Shown: positions 1 to 9,900 of the stretch, one piece after another | How positions within the stretch are numbered: the stretch's first letter is position 1 | How the letters are laid out: the number at the start of each line of letters is the position of its first letter | Source: Draconibacterium aestuarii | GTDB lineage: Bacteria; Bacteroidota; Bacteroidia; Bacteroidales; Prolixibacteraceae | Direction of reading: 5' to 3' | DNA length: 64,000 nt | NCBI GenBank assembly: GCA_026671195.1 | Contig: JAPOHD010000062.1 | Span: 23,434-87,433 of the forward strand | Position numbers and translations under genes: made by a program | The notes under the pieces: model-generated | Databases searched by the model: none | What the model saw: only the letters and a program-made list of their open reading frames with translations | Told to the model about the DNA's origin: nothing

Positions 1-2
1 TG

Positions 3-1346
3 GCAGGCAATGTGCTGGTGGCCCAAAATTCAAAACCCAATTTTATCATTATTCTTGCAGACGATCTGGGATTTGCTGATTTAAGTTTGAACGGCAGTAA
101 ACAAATTGCGACGCCACACATCGACAAATTGGCCGAAGGCGGTATTAACTTTACTAATGGCTACGTTTCCGGACCAGTTTGCAGCCCGTCGCGTGCCGGA
201 TTGTTAACCGGCAGAAATCAGGTGACTTTTGGGCACGACAATAATCTGAGTGGAGTGCAACCCGGATTTGATATCAGATACAACGGTCTTCCGTTAACCG
301 AAACTACTATTGCAACCTGTTTAAAAAAGCTGGGGTATGTTACCGGTTTAATCGGGAAATGGCACCTTGGAGAAGCGCATAAATTTCATCCCTTACAACG
401 TGGCTTCGACGAAATGTGGGGCTACACAGGCGGCGGCCACGATTATTTTACTTCAGAACCGGATGGGAAGGGATATAAATGTCCGATTGAATGTAATTAT
501 AAAACACCACAATCCATAACTTATATTACCGATGATAAAGGCGACGAATGTGTCGATTTTATCAAACGTCATAAAAACGAACCGTTTTTCTTGTTTGCTT
601 CGTTTAATGCGCCACATGCCCCAATGCAGGCCACAGAAGCCGATTTACAGCTTTTCAAACATGTAAAAGATGAAAAGCGTCGGAAATATTGTGCGATGGT
701 TCATCGTCTGGATGTTAATGTTGGCAGAATAATGGATGCATTGGGCAGGGAAGGACTTGCGGAAAATACCCTGGTGGTTTTCCTTAGTGATAATGGAGGA
801 CCATGCGACAGCAATGCCTCAATAAATGCACCGTTTAACGGACAAAAGGGAATTTTACTGGAAGGTGGTATTCATGTTCCTTTCATTATGGCGTGGAAAG
901 GGAAACTGAAGGCCGGTACAACCTATGAAAATCCGGTTATTTCTCTTGATTTTGCTGCTACATTTTTTGAGTTGGCCGGCGGAGAAGTTACCGGAGAAGT
1001 TAAATTCGACGGAGTTAATCTGATGCCTTATTTATTGGGTGCAAGTTCAGGCCACCCGCACGAATCATTTAATTGGAGATTTACAATCAGTGCTGCAATC
1101 CGCGAAGGAAACTGGAAACTGGTGCGTTTACCTGATCGTTTGCCTTTGCTTTTCGACCTTTCGAAAGATATTTCGGAGCAAAACAACGTGGCACTACAAA
1201 ATCTGGAAGTAACGGAGTCGTTGCTCAAAAAGTTGGGAGAATGGGATGTAATGCAACCACACCCTGTATTTTTGGAAGGTGCGGTTTGGAAAGCACGTCA
1301 ATTAAAACTGTACGATAATAAGTATACTTTAATCCAGCCCGATTAG
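3..1346 (+). CDS. Secreted sulfatase, 5' end cut by the window edge
   Basis: Type I sulfatase that hydrolyses sulfate esters, probably on sulfated polysaccharide, in the periplasm. The frame is open to the left edge; a GTG at 12 is the first possible start inside the window, but the residues before the mature-looking QNSKPNF read like the end of a signal peptide, so the true start lies outside. Counting from that GTG, the metal-binding ADDLG is at 16-20, the formylglycine motif CSPSRAGLLTGR starts at Cys57, GKWHLG near 114, and the metal-binding LSDNGG near 260. The Cys-type motif needs a maturation enzyme to make formylglycine; none is encoded here. The substrate cannot be read from the sequence. 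Confidence 0.93.
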   Translation, partial: AGNVLVAQNSKPNFIIILADDLGFADLSLNGSKQIATPHIDKLAEGGINFTNGYVSGPVCSPSRAGLLTGRNQVTFGHDNNLSGVQPGFDIRYNGLPLTETTIATCLKKLGYVTGLIGKWHLGEAHKFHPLQRGFDEMWGYTGGGHDYFTSEPDGKGYKCPIECNYKTPQSITYITDDKGDECVDFIKRHKNEPFFLFASFNAPHAPMQATEADLQLFKHVKDEKRRKYCAMVHRLDVNVGRIMDALGREGLAENTLVVFLSDNGGPCDSNASINAPFNGQKGILLEGGIHVPFIMAWKGKLKAGTTYENPVISLDFAATFFELAGGEVTGEVKFDGVNLMPYLLGASSGHPHESFNWRFTISAAIREGNWKLVRLPDRLPLLFDLSKDISEQNNVALQNLEVTESLLKKLGEWDVMQPHPVFLEGAVWKARQLKLYDNKYTLIQPD

Positions 1347-1395
1347 ATAAAATTTAAATCGAACTCAGGTTATTACTTAAAACCTTAACTTCACA

Positions 1396-1424
1396 TTGTG
1401 GTTTTCACAATTTAAATATCTTTG
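1396..1424 (+). promoter_or_regulatory. Promoter for the DUF5916 gene
   Basis: A TATCTTTG box (1417-1424) matches the Bacteroidota -7 consensus TAnnTTTG. A TTG lies at 1396-1398 with an 18-base spacer, close to the usual 19-21. Transcription would start near 1431, giving a short leader before the ATG at 1468. Confidence 0.6.
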
Positions 1425-1467
1425 TTGTTAACGTACTGTAACCTAATTCAACTAAAACGTTTTCTTT

Positions 1468-3639
1468 ATGAAGATATTTGTATTCTTTTTATCTGCTTGT
1501 TTTAGCTTCACTGCAGGTGCTTCCGATCTGTTAAAATCAAAATCGGACTCTACCATAAATACATACAATAAAGATTTTATATACAATGTGAAAAAGGCAA
1601 AATCAGTCATCAATGTTGACGGTATTGTTGACGAGGCTGATTGGATGGCTGCACAAAAAGCAGATAAGTTTTACAGGGTTCTGCCCATTGATACCGGTTA
1701 TGCCTATCAACAATCAACGGTATTAATAACATACGACGAAAAAGCATTTTACCTTGCGTTTATTTTTAACGATACGGTGGAAGGAAAACGCATTATGGAA
1801 TCGTTTCGGCGCGATTTTCTGTTTAATAATAACGATAATTTTTTGAGTTTTTTCGATACTTTTCGTGATCAAACCAACGGTTTTACTTTTGGTCTGTCGG
1901 CTTCGGGTGCCAAGTGGGATGGTGTAATGCATAGTGGTGCAGGCAGTAATCTGAACTGGGATTGCAAATGGGAATCGAAAGTGAAACACTACGACGATAA
2001 GTGGACTGCAGAAATGCGCATCCCGTTCAAATCGATTCGTTATCCGTCAGACAGCCAGATTTGGAATGTAAACTTTAGTCGGCTTGATTTAAAAACTAAC
2101 GAAAAATCGGCATGGGCACCTGTTCCACGTCAGTTTCCAACCTCGTCGCTGGCTTATGCCGGTGTGATGAAATTTGAAGAACCGCTGCCTAAATCCAAAA
2201 TGATGTACTCGCTTATTCCGTATGTTTTTGGAAGTTATGCAAACGACTACGAGGCGGGCACCGGGGCTATTTACAAAAAGGACTTTGGGTTTGATGCAAA
2301 AATAGGCATTTCATCATCGATGAACCTGGACTTAACTTACAACCCTGATTTTGCGCAGGTTGAAGTAGATCAGCAGGTTGCCAATATCGATCGGTTCGAA
2401 TTGTTTTACCCCGAAAAACGTCAGTTCTTCCTGGAGAACAGTGATTTGTTTGCCGATTTTGGAGCTCATTCTGCTACTCCTTTTTTCTCGAGGCGAATAG
2501 GGTTGGACGCACCTGTTTTGGCGGGTGCCCGGTTAAGTGGAAAAATTGGCAACGACTGGCGAATTGGTTTTATGAACATGACAACAGAGAAAACCAGCGA
2601 TCATCTGTCTCGCAATTTTACAGTGGCTTCTGTTCAGAAAAAGGTTTTTGCACGCTCTAATTTCGGGTTCATATTTGTAAATAAAGAATACATAAATGAA
2701 CCTTCCGATACCAGCATGTTTAACCGTGTTTTTGGTTTTGATTATAACCTGGCCTGTAAAAATAATTTTTGGAGTGGGAAATTTTATTACCATCGATCAT
2801 TTCAACCCGATAGCCCCGATAAACAGTATTCGCAGGGGGCTTCTATCAATTACAGCTCGAAACATTTCCAGGCAAAACTTTATCAGCGCTCGGTTGGCGA
2901 AAACTACAATGCCGAAACGGGGTATGTAACGCGAACCGGATACAACCATTTTAGTCCTGAAGTTACCTACCTTTTTGTTCCAAATAAAAAGATTGTCAGT
3001 CACGGCATAAAAATAGAAAGCGACAGATACTATGACATGGATTACCATGAAATCGATCATGAGAATTCATTCTCTTACCAGTTCGAATTTGAAAACAGAT
3101 CCACATTATCTCTTGGGTATATCGATTATTTTGTTGAACTACAGAACGATTTTGACCCAACACATAAGGGAGAACATTATTTGCCAGCCGGAACCGGGTA
3201 CAATTACGGAGGTAGCGTTATTAAATACAATTCAACACGAAAGACCATGTTTAACTGGCAGGCCGAAGCTGCAAAAGGAACGTTTTATAGTGGCGATATT
3301 CAGTATGTTCAGGGCGAAATAGGTTATCGTTTTCAGCCCTACGTCAATCTTTCGATGAATTTTAATTATACCGACATGGATTTGGGCGATCCGTATGAAC
3401 GTACACAGTTTTTGCTGGTTGGGCCAAAAGTAGATATTACTTTTACCGATAAAATTTTCTGGTCGACTTTTGTACAATACAACGAGCAAATCGAAAATCT
3501 GAATATTAACTCCCGTTTTCAGTGGCGTTACCAGCCCGTTTCTGATATTTATCTGGTGTACACCGATAATTATTTCACCGGAAATTGGAATGGACGCAAC
3601 CGTGCAATTGTTTTAAAAATGACCTACTGGTTAAACTGA
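1468..3639 (+). CDS. DUF5916 outer-membrane protein with CBM9-like N-terminal domain
   Basis: A 723-residue envelope protein of a family common in Bacteroidota and of uncertain role. A signal peptide (about 1-18) precedes a CBM9-like beta-sandwich domain (about 45-215), recognised by INVDGIVDEADW, an opening shared with carbohydrate-binding family 9. The rest, roughly 240-723, is rich in alternating aromatic and polar strands and ends in an aromatic/hydrophobic strand (MTYWLN), as expected of an outer-membrane beta-barrel, and contains the family-typical DLTYNPDFAQVEVD and PEKRQFFLEN. It may bind or pass glycans; its place after a sulfatase fits polysaccharide use, but the two need not be linked. 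A promoter lies just upstream. Confidence 0.85.
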   Translation: MKIFVFFLSACFSFTAGASDLLKSKSDSTINTYNKDFIYNVKKAKSVINVDGIVDEADWMAAQKADKFYRVLPIDTGYAYQQSTVLITYDEKAFYLAFIFNDTVEGKRIMESFRRDFLFNNNDNFLSFFDTFRDQTNGFTFGLSASGAKWDGVMHSGAGSNLNWDCKWESKVKHYDDKWTAEMRIPFKSIRYPSDSQIWNVNFSRLDLKTNEKSAWAPVPRQFPTSSLAYAGVMKFEEPLPKSKMMYSLIPYVFGSYANDYEAGTGAIYKKDFGFDAKIGISSSMNLDLTYNPDFAQVEVDQQVANIDRFELFYPEKRQFFLENSDLFADFGAHSATPFFSRRIGLDAPVLAGARLSGKIGNDWRIGFMNMTTEKTSDHLSRNFTVASVQKKVFARSNFGFIFVNKEYINEPSDTSMFNRVFGFDYNLACKNNFWSGKFYYHRSFQPDSPDKQYSQGASINYSSKHFQAKLYQRSVGENYNAETGYVTRTGYNHFSPEVTYLFVPNKKIVSHGIKIESDRYYDMDYHEIDHENSFSYQFEFENRSTLSLGYIDYFVELQNDFDPTHKGEHYLPAGTGYNYGGSVIKYNSTRKTMFNWQAEAAKGTFYSGDIQYVQGEIGYRFQPYVNLSMNFNYTDMDLGDPYERTQFLLVGPKVDITFTDKIFWSTFVQYNEQIENLNINSRFQWRYQPVSDIYLVYTDNYFTGNWNGRNRAIVLKMTYWLN

Positions 3640-3756
3640 TTGGGGTGGTTTTATGAGTAAAATCATGTTGTTTTTACAACCCTTAACAGATTTCTTACCT
3701 AATTGTTAAACCGTATTTGGGACTCTTGTTTTATTTTCGGCATCAGGAAATTAAAT

Positions 3757-3764
3757 TATCTTTG
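3757..3764 (+). promoter_or_regulatory. -7 promoter element for mdh
   Basis: TATCTTTG matches TAnnTTTG exactly. No convincing TTTG is seen at the expected -33 distance. The transcript would have a leader of about 65 bases before the ATG at 3838. Confidence 0.5.
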
Positions 3765-3837
3765 CATGCCTTAAAACAATTTGACTATTAATTGTTTAAG
3801 TAAATAGATTTTGTAACAATATAAACTCATTAGTAAG

Positions 3838-4758
3838 ATGAAAGTAACAGTAGTTGGAGCTGGTGCTGTAGGTGCAAGTTGCGCTGAGTACATTGCAATT
3901 AAAAATTTTGCAGAAGAAATTGTTTTGGTTGATATTAAAGAAGGTTTTGCCGAAGGTAAAGCAATGGACCTGATGCAAACTGCTTCGTTAAACGGTTTCG
4001 ATTCAACAATTGTTGGTGCTACCAACGATTATTCGAAAACAGCCAACAGCGATGTAGCGGTTATTACAAGTGGTATTCCTCGGAAACCGGGTATGACTCG
4101 CGAAGAACTTATCGGAATTAATGCAGGCATTGTTAAAGATGTTGCAACTAAATTAATTGCAGAGTCGCCAAACGTAATTATCATTGTGGTTAGTAATCCA
4201 ATGGATACTATGGCTTACCTGGCTCACAAAGCTACCGGTCTTCCTAAAAACCGTATTATCGGTATGGGTGGTGCTTTAGATAGTGCACGTTTCAAATACC
4301 GTTTGGCTGAAGCATTAGAATGTCCTCAGTCTGACGTTGATGCAATGGTTATTGGTGGTCACAGCGATACCGGTATGGTTCCATTGATCGAAAAAGCAGT
4401 TCGCAACAGTGTGCCTGTTACTGCATTCCTGAGCGAAGAAGTACAAGCCGAAGTTGTTGAAGCAACTAAAGTTGGTGGTGCTACATTAACAAAACTTCTG
4501 GGAACAAGTGCCTGGTATGCACCGGGTGCAGCTGTATCAGAATTGGTTCGTGCCATTGCCCTGGATTCTAAAAAAATGTTCCCATGTTCAGCATTGCTCG
4601 AAGGTGAGTACGGTTTAAACGACATTTCATTGGGTGTACCATGTGTAATTGGTAAAAACGGTATCGAGAAAATTGTTGAAATTGAACTTTCAGAAACTGA
4701 AAAAGCAAAATTAGCAGATAGTGCCGAAGGTGTTGCTGCAGTAAACGCTTTACTATAA
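3838..4758 (+). CDS. mdh: Malate dehydrogenase, LDH-like type
   Basis: NAD-dependent malate dehydrogenase interconverting malate and oxaloacetate in the citric acid cycle. The 306 residues are standard for the LDH-like tetrameric class. Visible motifs are the Rossmann glycine loop GAGAVG (7-12), the acidic residue that selects NAD (VLVDI), the mobile active-site loop with two arginines IPRKPGMTR (about 80-88), VSNPMD with the structural Asn, and the catalytic histidine in IGGHSDTGMVPL. It stands alone, with its own promoter and a strong terminator, as expected of a steadily expressed central enzyme. Confidence 0.97.
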   Translation: MKVTVVGAGAVGASCAEYIAIKNFAEEIVLVDIKEGFAEGKAMDLMQTASLNGFDSTIVGATNDYSKTANSDVAVITSGIPRKPGMTREELIGINAGIVKDVATKLIAESPNVIIIVVSNPMDTMAYLAHKATGLPKNRIIGMGGALDSARFKYRLAEALECPQSDVDAMVIGGHSDTGMVPLIEKAVRNSVPVTAFLSEEVQAEVVEATKVGGATLTKLLGTSAWYAPGAAVSELVRAIALDSKKMFPCSALLEGEYGLNDISLGVPCVIGKNGIEKIVEIELSETEKAKLADSAEGVAAVNALL

Positions 4759-4782
4759 GATTTTCTATTTCAAAGAATATAA

Positions 4783-4817
4783 GGGTTCGTAGCTTTGGCT
4801 GCGAACCTTTTTGTTTT
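4783..4817 (+). terminator. Terminator of mdh
   Basis: GGTTCGTAGC pairs with GCTGCGAACC (one G-T pair) around a short loop and is followed by TTTTTGTTTTT. This is a textbook intrinsic terminator 25 bases after the mdh stop. Confidence 0.88.
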
Positions 4818-4844
4818 TATAGCGATTGGTTTATTGTTTAACGC

Positions 4845-4882
4845 CTGTCATTTCTGAATCGTTGACTGGCGGAGAGGAATCT
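4845..4882 (+). repeat. Degenerate half-copy of the TGTCATTTCG dispersed element
   Basis: CTGTCATTTCTGAATCG followed by GGAGAGGAATCT resembles one arm of the fuller inverted repeats at 33454-33534 and 48117-48189. The second arm is not visible here. Confidence 0.4.
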
Positions 4883-4980
4883 TTATAAGTTAGAGGGAGA
4901 CTACTTCTACTAAAATAAAACCATCCAATAGCTTCTCAGGGAGTTTCAAAAATCCATCAGAAAAACTATTTTTACAGCCC

Positions 4981-5421
4981 ATGCGATATAAAATACCTAT
5001 TAAAATTATTGAGCTTGAATCGGACAATTATCACCTCCTTGTATTTTCCGAATTTCAGGATGGAACAAAAGTAAACTGGGTGATCGACACCGGGGCATCG
5101 AAAACGGTTTTTGATAAAAACCTGGAAGGATATTTTGTGACGAGTGAAGATGAATTGGAAGAATTGCATTCGGCCGGAATAAACGATGAAATCATAAAAA
5201 CATCGGTCGGATATGTAAATCCGTTTTTTATCGGCAACCTGAAAGTGGAGCAAATGAAAGTTGCTTTGTTGGATATGGCGCACATTAACGAACTGTATTC
5301 GAAAGCTGTCGACCTACAGATTTGCGGATTAATTGGCAGCGATTTCCTGTTGAAATACAAGGCCGTAATCGATTACAAACGAAAAAGGTTGTTACTCTCG
5401 GCCAACGCCTTAACAATTTAA
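4981..5421 (+). CDS. Retropepsin-like (clan AA) aspartyl protease
   Basis: Small single-domain aspartyl protease that would act as a homodimer, one catalytic Asp per subunit. VIDTGAS carries the catalytic Asp36, and the second hallmark, GLIGSDFLLKYKAVIDY near 112-128, matches the hydrophobic-Gly plus FL.. segment of bacterial retropepsin-like proteins. There is no signal peptide or membrane segment, so it is probably cytoplasmic; the natural substrate of such proteins is unknown. The length of 146 residues is normal for the group. The stop at 5421 is followed, in the same frame, by the 21-bp array described separately. Confidence 0.82.
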   Translation: MRYKIPIKIIELESDNYHLLVFSEFQDGTKVNWVIDTGASKTVFDKNLEGYFVTSEDELEELHSAGINDEIIKTSVGYVNPFFIGNLKVEQMKVALLDMAHINELYSKAVDLQICGLIGSDFLLKYKAVIDYKRKRLLLSANALTI

Positions 5422-5457
5422 TCGTTTTTATACGTGAGCTTAAGCAGTTGGAGCGCG

Positions 5458-5793
5458 TTGCTTTATGCTTGGCATTCATTACTTGAAAAATACTTTGCTT
5501 TACTTGAGTAATACGTTACTTTGGTTGACGTGTTAGATGCTCTACTTTAAGAAATAGATGTTTTACTTTAAGATATTAAAGTATTACTTTAAGATGTGTA
5601 TGCTTTACTTTAAGAGAAATATACTTTACTTGAGGAGATCGATATTATACTTTAAGAAATAGATGGTTAACTTGATGAGATAGTTGTTCCACTTGAATAA
5701 ATAATTGAATAACTTGAAGTGACTGCTACTTTACTTGAGGAAGTAGTTGCTTTTTTGAAGAATAAGTGGCTGTTCTTGAGGAAATTGTTTTCA
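5458..5793. repeat. Imperfect tandem array of 21-bp units (about 16 copies)
   Basis: This fills most of the 392-base gap between the protease and the cyclotransferase. The core ACTTTAAG / ACTTGAGG recurs at 5481, 5502, 5544, 5565, 5586, 5607, 5628, 5649, 5670, 5691, 5712 and 5733, always 21 bases apart, with degenerate units at 5458, 5521, 5752 and 5773. The unit is roughly TTACTTKAAGAAATAGATGTT. Because 21 is a multiple of 3, plus-strand frame 1 reads as heptads of the type LL(E/stop)EIDV, but most units contain TAA, usually where others have GAA or GAG. No intact gene is seen on either strand. It may be an eroded coiled-coil coding tract or a helically phased DNA element. Confidence 0.85.
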
Positions 5794-5813
5794 GAATTCG
5801 TATGTTTTAAGGT

Positions 5814-6257
5814 TTAGCCTAATGATGCTCGAAAATCGATTCTCCGGAATTCTTCCACCGTTTCCGGAACAACTTCTGTCAGGTAGTAGGGCAACGATTC
5901 CTGCTCAAATCGTTTTGCATCCCAATCCTGTGTCTCCAAATCATCTTGCTCCAAATTCCACACAAACACAAACGTTTCAATCACATCATTTTCAAAAACA
6001 ATTTTCAGGGGAACAATGTCGTACTGATCGCCTTCGTAATAAGTAATGGTTTGCATCGATTTTTCGTCAACACCGCTTACAATTTTCCCTTTCACTTTTG
6101 AGGAAGTATTTTCTACAATCGCCGGATAGTCGGCTCCCTTTACTGCATATCGCTTAAATCCGTGCAAAATGGCATCACTTGTTTTAAATAATTTCCCGGT
6201 TAGTCCTTCCAGAATTTCAGGAAACAGCAACGATCCGTACACAAATAGATTTTTCAT
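5814..6257 (-). CDS. Gamma-glutamylcyclotransferase (AIG2-like) family protein
   Basis: A 147-residue protein of the GGCT/AIG2 fold, whose characterised members cyclise gamma-glutamyl amino acids or amines to 5-oxoproline. The N-terminal FVYGSLL (5-11) is the family's substrate-binding loop and YYEGDQYD holds the expected catalytic acid, Glu75. The C-terminal FVFVWN and the Tyr-rich region fit the same fold. No signal peptide is present. The true substrate of this subfamily cannot be told from sequence. It stands alone between the repeat array and a divergently read membrane protein. Confidence 0.82.
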   Translation of the reverse strand: MKNLFVYGSLLFPEILEGLTGKLFKTSDAILHGFKRYAVKGADYPAIVENTSSKVKGKIVSGVDEKSMQTITYYEGDQYDIVPLKIVFENDVIETFVFVWNLEQDDLETQDWDAKRFEQESLPYYLTEVVPETVEEFRRIDFRASLG

Positions 6258-6402
6258 GTATCCAGTTTTTTAGAGTCGCCCGTTTGTCGGGGTCTGGTGT
6301 TGTTTTGTTGTGCTCTCGCATATCGTATTTAATCTCTCAGCCATAGGTTGTTGCATAAAACCTTGAATTTAAATAGAATGCCACAAATTTAACACCTTCG
6401 TT

Positions 6403-6433
6403 TTTGGAAACCTGAATTGTTTGGGTATATTTG
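6403..6433 (+). promoter_or_regulatory. Promoter for the 6451 gene
   Basis: TTTG (6403-6406) and TATATTTG (6426-6433) are separated by 19 bases, the ideal Bacteroidota arrangement. Transcription would begin near 6440, which places the ATG at 6451, preceded by AAAAGGAAA, as the real start. Confidence 0.7.
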
Positions 6434-6450
6434 CTCCGCTTAAAAGGAAA

Positions 6451-6858
6451 ATGTTAAAATTCAGAATAAATATCACCCGGGAATTGATCATCAGAATGGC
6501 TATGCTGGTAGCTGTTGTGGGAATGGCAATTCTGCTCGATAATTATTTTGATAACAATCCTGAAGAATTTGATTCTATTACCGCCGAGTCGAAAAAATCT
6601 GCTTCAGAATCGGAACATGTTTATTTAATCAGCCAAACTACAACGGTTAGTTTGAAAACGCAGGTTCAGAAGAACACAAACCGCAAACTGCAGGTTCAAA
6701 TGCACGATAAATTTCTACAGAAATATCACCAGGTAAGAAATTATCAGGTTTTACAGGCCGAGGAGCAAACTCAAACGGCTCCCATCATTCAATCGTACCA
6801 TTACCTGGTATTTCAAAACTACTTTTATACTCAGCCCGACGAAGATTCGCTGGCTTAA
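6451..6858 (+). CDS. Hypothetical single-pass membrane protein
   Basis: A 135-residue protein I do not recognise. The ATG at 6451 is chosen because the promoter overlaps the longer open frame that begins with TTG at 6421. A basic start (MLKFRINITREL) leads into one hydrophobic helix at about 13-31 (IRMAMLVAVVGMAILL); the remaining 100 residues are polar, rich in Gln, Ser and Thr, and probably face the periplasm. No enzyme motif is visible. It lies upstream of secDF but 135 bases away, so a functional link is only a possibility. Confidence 0.6.
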   Translation: MLKFRINITRELIIRMAMLVAVVGMAILLDNYFDNNPEEFDSITAESKKSASESEHVYLISQTTTVSLKTQVQKNTNRKLQVQMHDKFLQKYHQVRNYQVLQAEEQTQTAPIIQSYHYLVFQNYFYTQPDEDSLA

Positions 6859-6993
6859 GTGCTTCTCCTTTATTATCCCTGATTTTAAAGGTGTGGATGG
6901 GGTGTCTCAATCCTCCTAATTCAGCACGAATTCAATTGGTTACAGAAGAAATATTCGTTCAAAAAAATAAATAAACATTTAAATTAAAATCAA

Positions 6994-9900
6994 ATGCAAA
7001 ACAAAGGTGCAATTTTAACATTTGCAATTCTGTTGGCAGCTGTTTGTCTTTTCCAGTTATCGTTTACCTGGAAATCGCAAAAAATTCAAAAAGATGCCAT
7101 TGAATATGCACAAGGTGATCCGGAAAAGGAGTTTAATTACCTTGATTCGATGAAAAGTGAAGTTGTTTACAATTTCCTTGGATTGAAGAAATATACGTTT
7201 AAAGATGTTCGCGAACTGGAAATGAACCTGGGTCTCGACCTTAAAGGTGGTATGAACGTTACGCTTCAGGTTGAAGTGAAAGACATTATCAAGGCAATGT
7301 CGAATTACAGCGATGATGAAACGTTTAACAAGGCCATTAACCAGGCATCGGAATTACAAAAGAACAGCCAGGCTGATTTTGTAACGCTGTTCGGACAAGC
7401 TTTCGAAGATATCGATCCGAATGCAAAACTGGCATCGGTGTTCAATACGCTTGAGCTTCGCGATAAAATTAACTTTAATACCACTAATGCACAGGTTTTA
7501 GACATTATTCGTGCTGAAACAGATGCTGCTATCAATAACGCATTTAATATTTTGCGTACCCGTATCGACCGCTTTGGTGTTGCTCAGCCTAATATTCAGC
7601 AATTACAAACACGCGGCCGTATTCTTGTCGAACTTCCGGGTGTGAAAGATCAAAACAGGGTGCGTAACCTCTTGCAGGGAACTGCCATGCTTGAGTTCTG
7701 GGAAACCTACGAAAACCAGGAAGTGTATCAGTACATGCTTCAGGCAAACGATAAAATCAAACAAATTGAGGATGCAGCTGTAAAAACAGATGCAACACCG
7801 GAAGCGAAAGAGGAAATAACTACAGAAGAAAGTACTGAAAGCGAAGAAAATTCGTTGCTTTCGGAATTGGAAGCCGGTGCCGAAAGCGATTCAACCGCAG
7901 GTTTGGATAATTTATCTGATTTTAAAGCACAGTATCCTTTATTTAGCGTATTAAATCCAAGTACCGATCAAACCGGACAACTCTATCCCGGGCCGGTTAT
8001 TGGTATGGCACATGCAAAAGATACAGCAAAAGTTAATTCGTATCTGAATAATCCGTTGGTGAAAAGCATTTTCCCAAGGGATATGATGTTTAGATGGACT
8101 GCAAAGTCGGCTGATAAGGCCGGAACATATTACCGTTTAATTGCTTTAAAAGTAACCTCGCGCGACGGACGTGCACCGCTTGATGGAGAAGTAATTACCG
8201 ATGCCCGTCAGGACTTCGACCAGTTTGGTTCAAACCCTGAAGTTTCGATGCAAATGAACAGCGAAGGTGCAAAGGTTTGGCAACGTATGACAAAAGAAAA
8301 CGTTGGTAAATCAATTGCCATTGTTTTAGATGGTTATGTTCGTTCGTTCCCAACCGTAAACGGCGAAATCCCTGGTGGACGCTCAAGTATTACCGGTTTG
8401 GAAAGTATTGAAGAGGCAAAAGACCTTGCAAACGTATTGAAATCGGGTAAAATGCCTGCTCCTGCACGTATCATTCAGGAAGATATTGTTGGTCCTTCAT
8501 TAGGACAGGAAGCCATCAACAGTGGATTACTTTCGTTTTTGATTGCATTTGCCCTGGTACTGGTTTACATGTTATTCTTCTACAGTAAAAATGCAGGTTT
8601 GGCCGCCAACATTGCACTTGTTGCCAACATGTTCTTCATTTTTGGAATTCTGGCTTCGTTAGGTGCAGTGCTTACATTGCCTGGTATTGCCGGTATTGTA
8701 CTAACAATTGGTATGTCGGTTGATGCCAACGTGCTGATTTACGAACGTGTTCAGGAGGAATTACGTGCCGGGAAAGGAATTAAACTGGCCATTACCGATG
8801 GGTACAAAAATGCCTATTCGGCCATTATCGATGGTCAGGTAACTACATTGTTAACAGGTATTGTTTTGTACTTGTTTGGTTCTGGTCCAATCAAAGGTTT
8901 TGCAACAACACTTATTGTGGGTATTCTAACTTCTCTTTTCTCAGCAATTTTCTTAACCCGCTTAATATTTGAGTGGCAGTTGCGAAAAGGTGGCAGAATT
9001 TTGTTTACATCGACCAAAACCGAAAACTGGTTGCGACAAACTAAAATCAAATTCTTAGAGAAAAGAAAGATCTTTTACGTTATCTCGGGTATATTCATTT
9101 TACTGTCGGTTGGATCACTATTTGTTCGCGGATTAAACTATGGTATCGACTTTAAAGGTGGTCGTACTTATGTTGTCCGTTTCGATCAGGATGTAAAAGT
9201 TGCCGAGGTACAGGATGCATTGGCCGTAGTATTCGAATCGGCTCCTGAAGTAAAAACTTTTGGAGAAAGTAACCAGGTTCGTATTACCACTGATTTTAAA
9301 ATTGAAGATGACAGTGAAAACGTTGATAACGAAGTTGAAGCTTTATTGATGCAAGGTTTGCAGGAAGGTGGCTTTATTGATAAAAGTGTTTCGCTTGAAA
9401 AATTCACCGACGATTATCAGTTAAGTTCGCAAAAAGTTGGACCAACCATTTCGGATGATATCCGGAAAGATTCGGCCATTGCAATTGGTTTCTCGCTGAT
9501 CATTATTTTCCTTTACATCCTGCTGCGTTTCCGCAACTGGCAATATGGTTTGGGAGCAGTGGCCGCACTGGCGCACGACTCGTTAATTGTGTTGGGTATC
9601 TTCTCCATGTTGTATGGTGTTCTTCCATTCTCACTTGAAATTGACCAGGCATTTATTGCGGCAATTCTTACGGTGGTGGGTTATTCTATCAACGATACAG
9701 TGGTTGTGTTCGACCGTATCAGAGAATTCCTAGGCTTGCATCCAAAACGCGACAGAGATCAGAATGTTGACGAAGCATTAAACAGCACATTGCGTCGTAC
9801 ATTTAGTACTTCATTGTCAACCTTTGTTGTATTGTTGGCAATCTTCCTGTTTGGTGGTGCAACAATTCGAGGATTTACGTTTGCATTGTTGATTGGTGTA

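Noticed and set aside
5458..5793. The 21-bp array as a CRISPR array
   Set aside because: Units are contiguous with no unique spacers, and the unit is shorter and more variable than CRISPR repeats; no cas genes nearby.
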